Positions 5,892 through 5,944 of a stretch of 5,944 nt of DNA are shown piece by piece (position 1 is the stretch's first letter; every line of letters begins with the position of its first letter). The DNA is taken from contig JAOZST010000216.1 of the NCBI GenBank assembly GCA_029939535.1, positions 1 through 5,944 of the forward strand, in the 5' to 3' direction. The notes below the pieces were generated by a model. That model did not search any database. It was not told the DNA's origin and saw only the letters and a list, made by a program, of their open reading frames with translations. The stretch comes from NBML01 sp029939535. Its GTDB lineage: Bacteria > Desulfobacterota > Desulfobacteria > Desulfobacterales > Desulfobacteraceae. The position numbers and the translations under genes are program-made.

Positions 5892-5944
5892 ATGGAAAAT
5901 GAAATTGCAGCAAAAAAATTAGCAGAACTTGGACACATTACAAG
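5892..5944 (+). CDS. ArsR-family winged-helix transcriptional regulator, N-terminus only
   Basis: The first 17 complete codons are in the window: MENEIAAKKLAELGHIT, and the next codon begins AG, compatible with Arg. The stretch AAKKLAELGHITR matches the first helix of ArsR/SmtB repressors (commonly A-x-x-L-x-x-L-G-x-x-T-R). These are dimeric repressors that leave DNA on binding metal(loid) ions or on redox or ligand signals, and that often control adjacent transport or resistance genes. The sensing residues are outside the window, so the signal is unknown. Start choice: the ATG coincides with the predicted transcription start, and the ATG at 5881 is in another frame. Divergent from the methyltransferase gene but 700 bases away. 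Confidence 0.7.
   Translation, partial: MENEIAAKKLAELGHIT

Overview
The window looks like a moderately AT-rich bacterial chromosome segment. It most likely comes from an anaerobic Desulfobacterota (Desulfobacterales-type sulfate reducer). That is an inference from the gene mix: an acyl/aryl-CoA ligase behind a probable crotonase, a flavodoxin-SCP2 fusion with a four-cysteine motif, and a short MetE-like methyltransferase with a C-terminal catalytic domain only. No rRNA, tRNA, CRISPR array, insertion sequence or phage gene is visible.

Layout. Positions 3-134 (+) are the end of a probable enoyl-CoA hydratase family gene, followed 41 bases later by a phenylacetate-CoA ligase family gene (176-1510, +). 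These two read as one CoA-thioester catabolic operon. Facing it with only three bases between stop codons is a minus-strand pair. The upstream gene of the pair encodes an FMN reductase/SCP2 fusion (2465-3529). The downstream gene is rsgA (1514-2461), which starts at TTG two codons after the upstream stop and has its ribosome binding site inside the upstream gene. A divergent intergenic region (3530-3715) with two inverted repeats and a good sigma-70 promoter leads to a TerB-like gene (3716-4174, +). That gene overlaps tail-to-tail by nine bases with a minus-strand MetE/UROD-superfamily methyltransferase gene (4166-5191).

The remaining 700 bases (5192-5891) hold no intact gene. On the minus strand they contain what reads as a decayed gene (about 165 codons, one frameshift, two internal stops) of a family I do not recognise. 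On the plus strand a hairpin with a U8 tail inside it looks like an intrinsic terminator. At the right edge a gene for an ArsR-family regulator begins (5892, +, cut by the window). Its near-consensus promoter is placed so that transcription should start on the A of the ATG, giving a leaderless mRNA, and a palindrome covers the -10 box.

The genes do not form one obvious pathway. The left end is CoA-thioester metabolism, the middle is ribosome assembly plus redox/lipid-type functions, and the right end is one-carbon/methionine chemistry next to a metal- or redox-type regulator. The points most worth a second look are the Asn in place of the expected switch I His of RsgA, the leaderless arsR start, the flavodoxin-SCP2 fusion, and the decayed gene with an antisense terminator. 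I did not find a clearly new multi-gene system.
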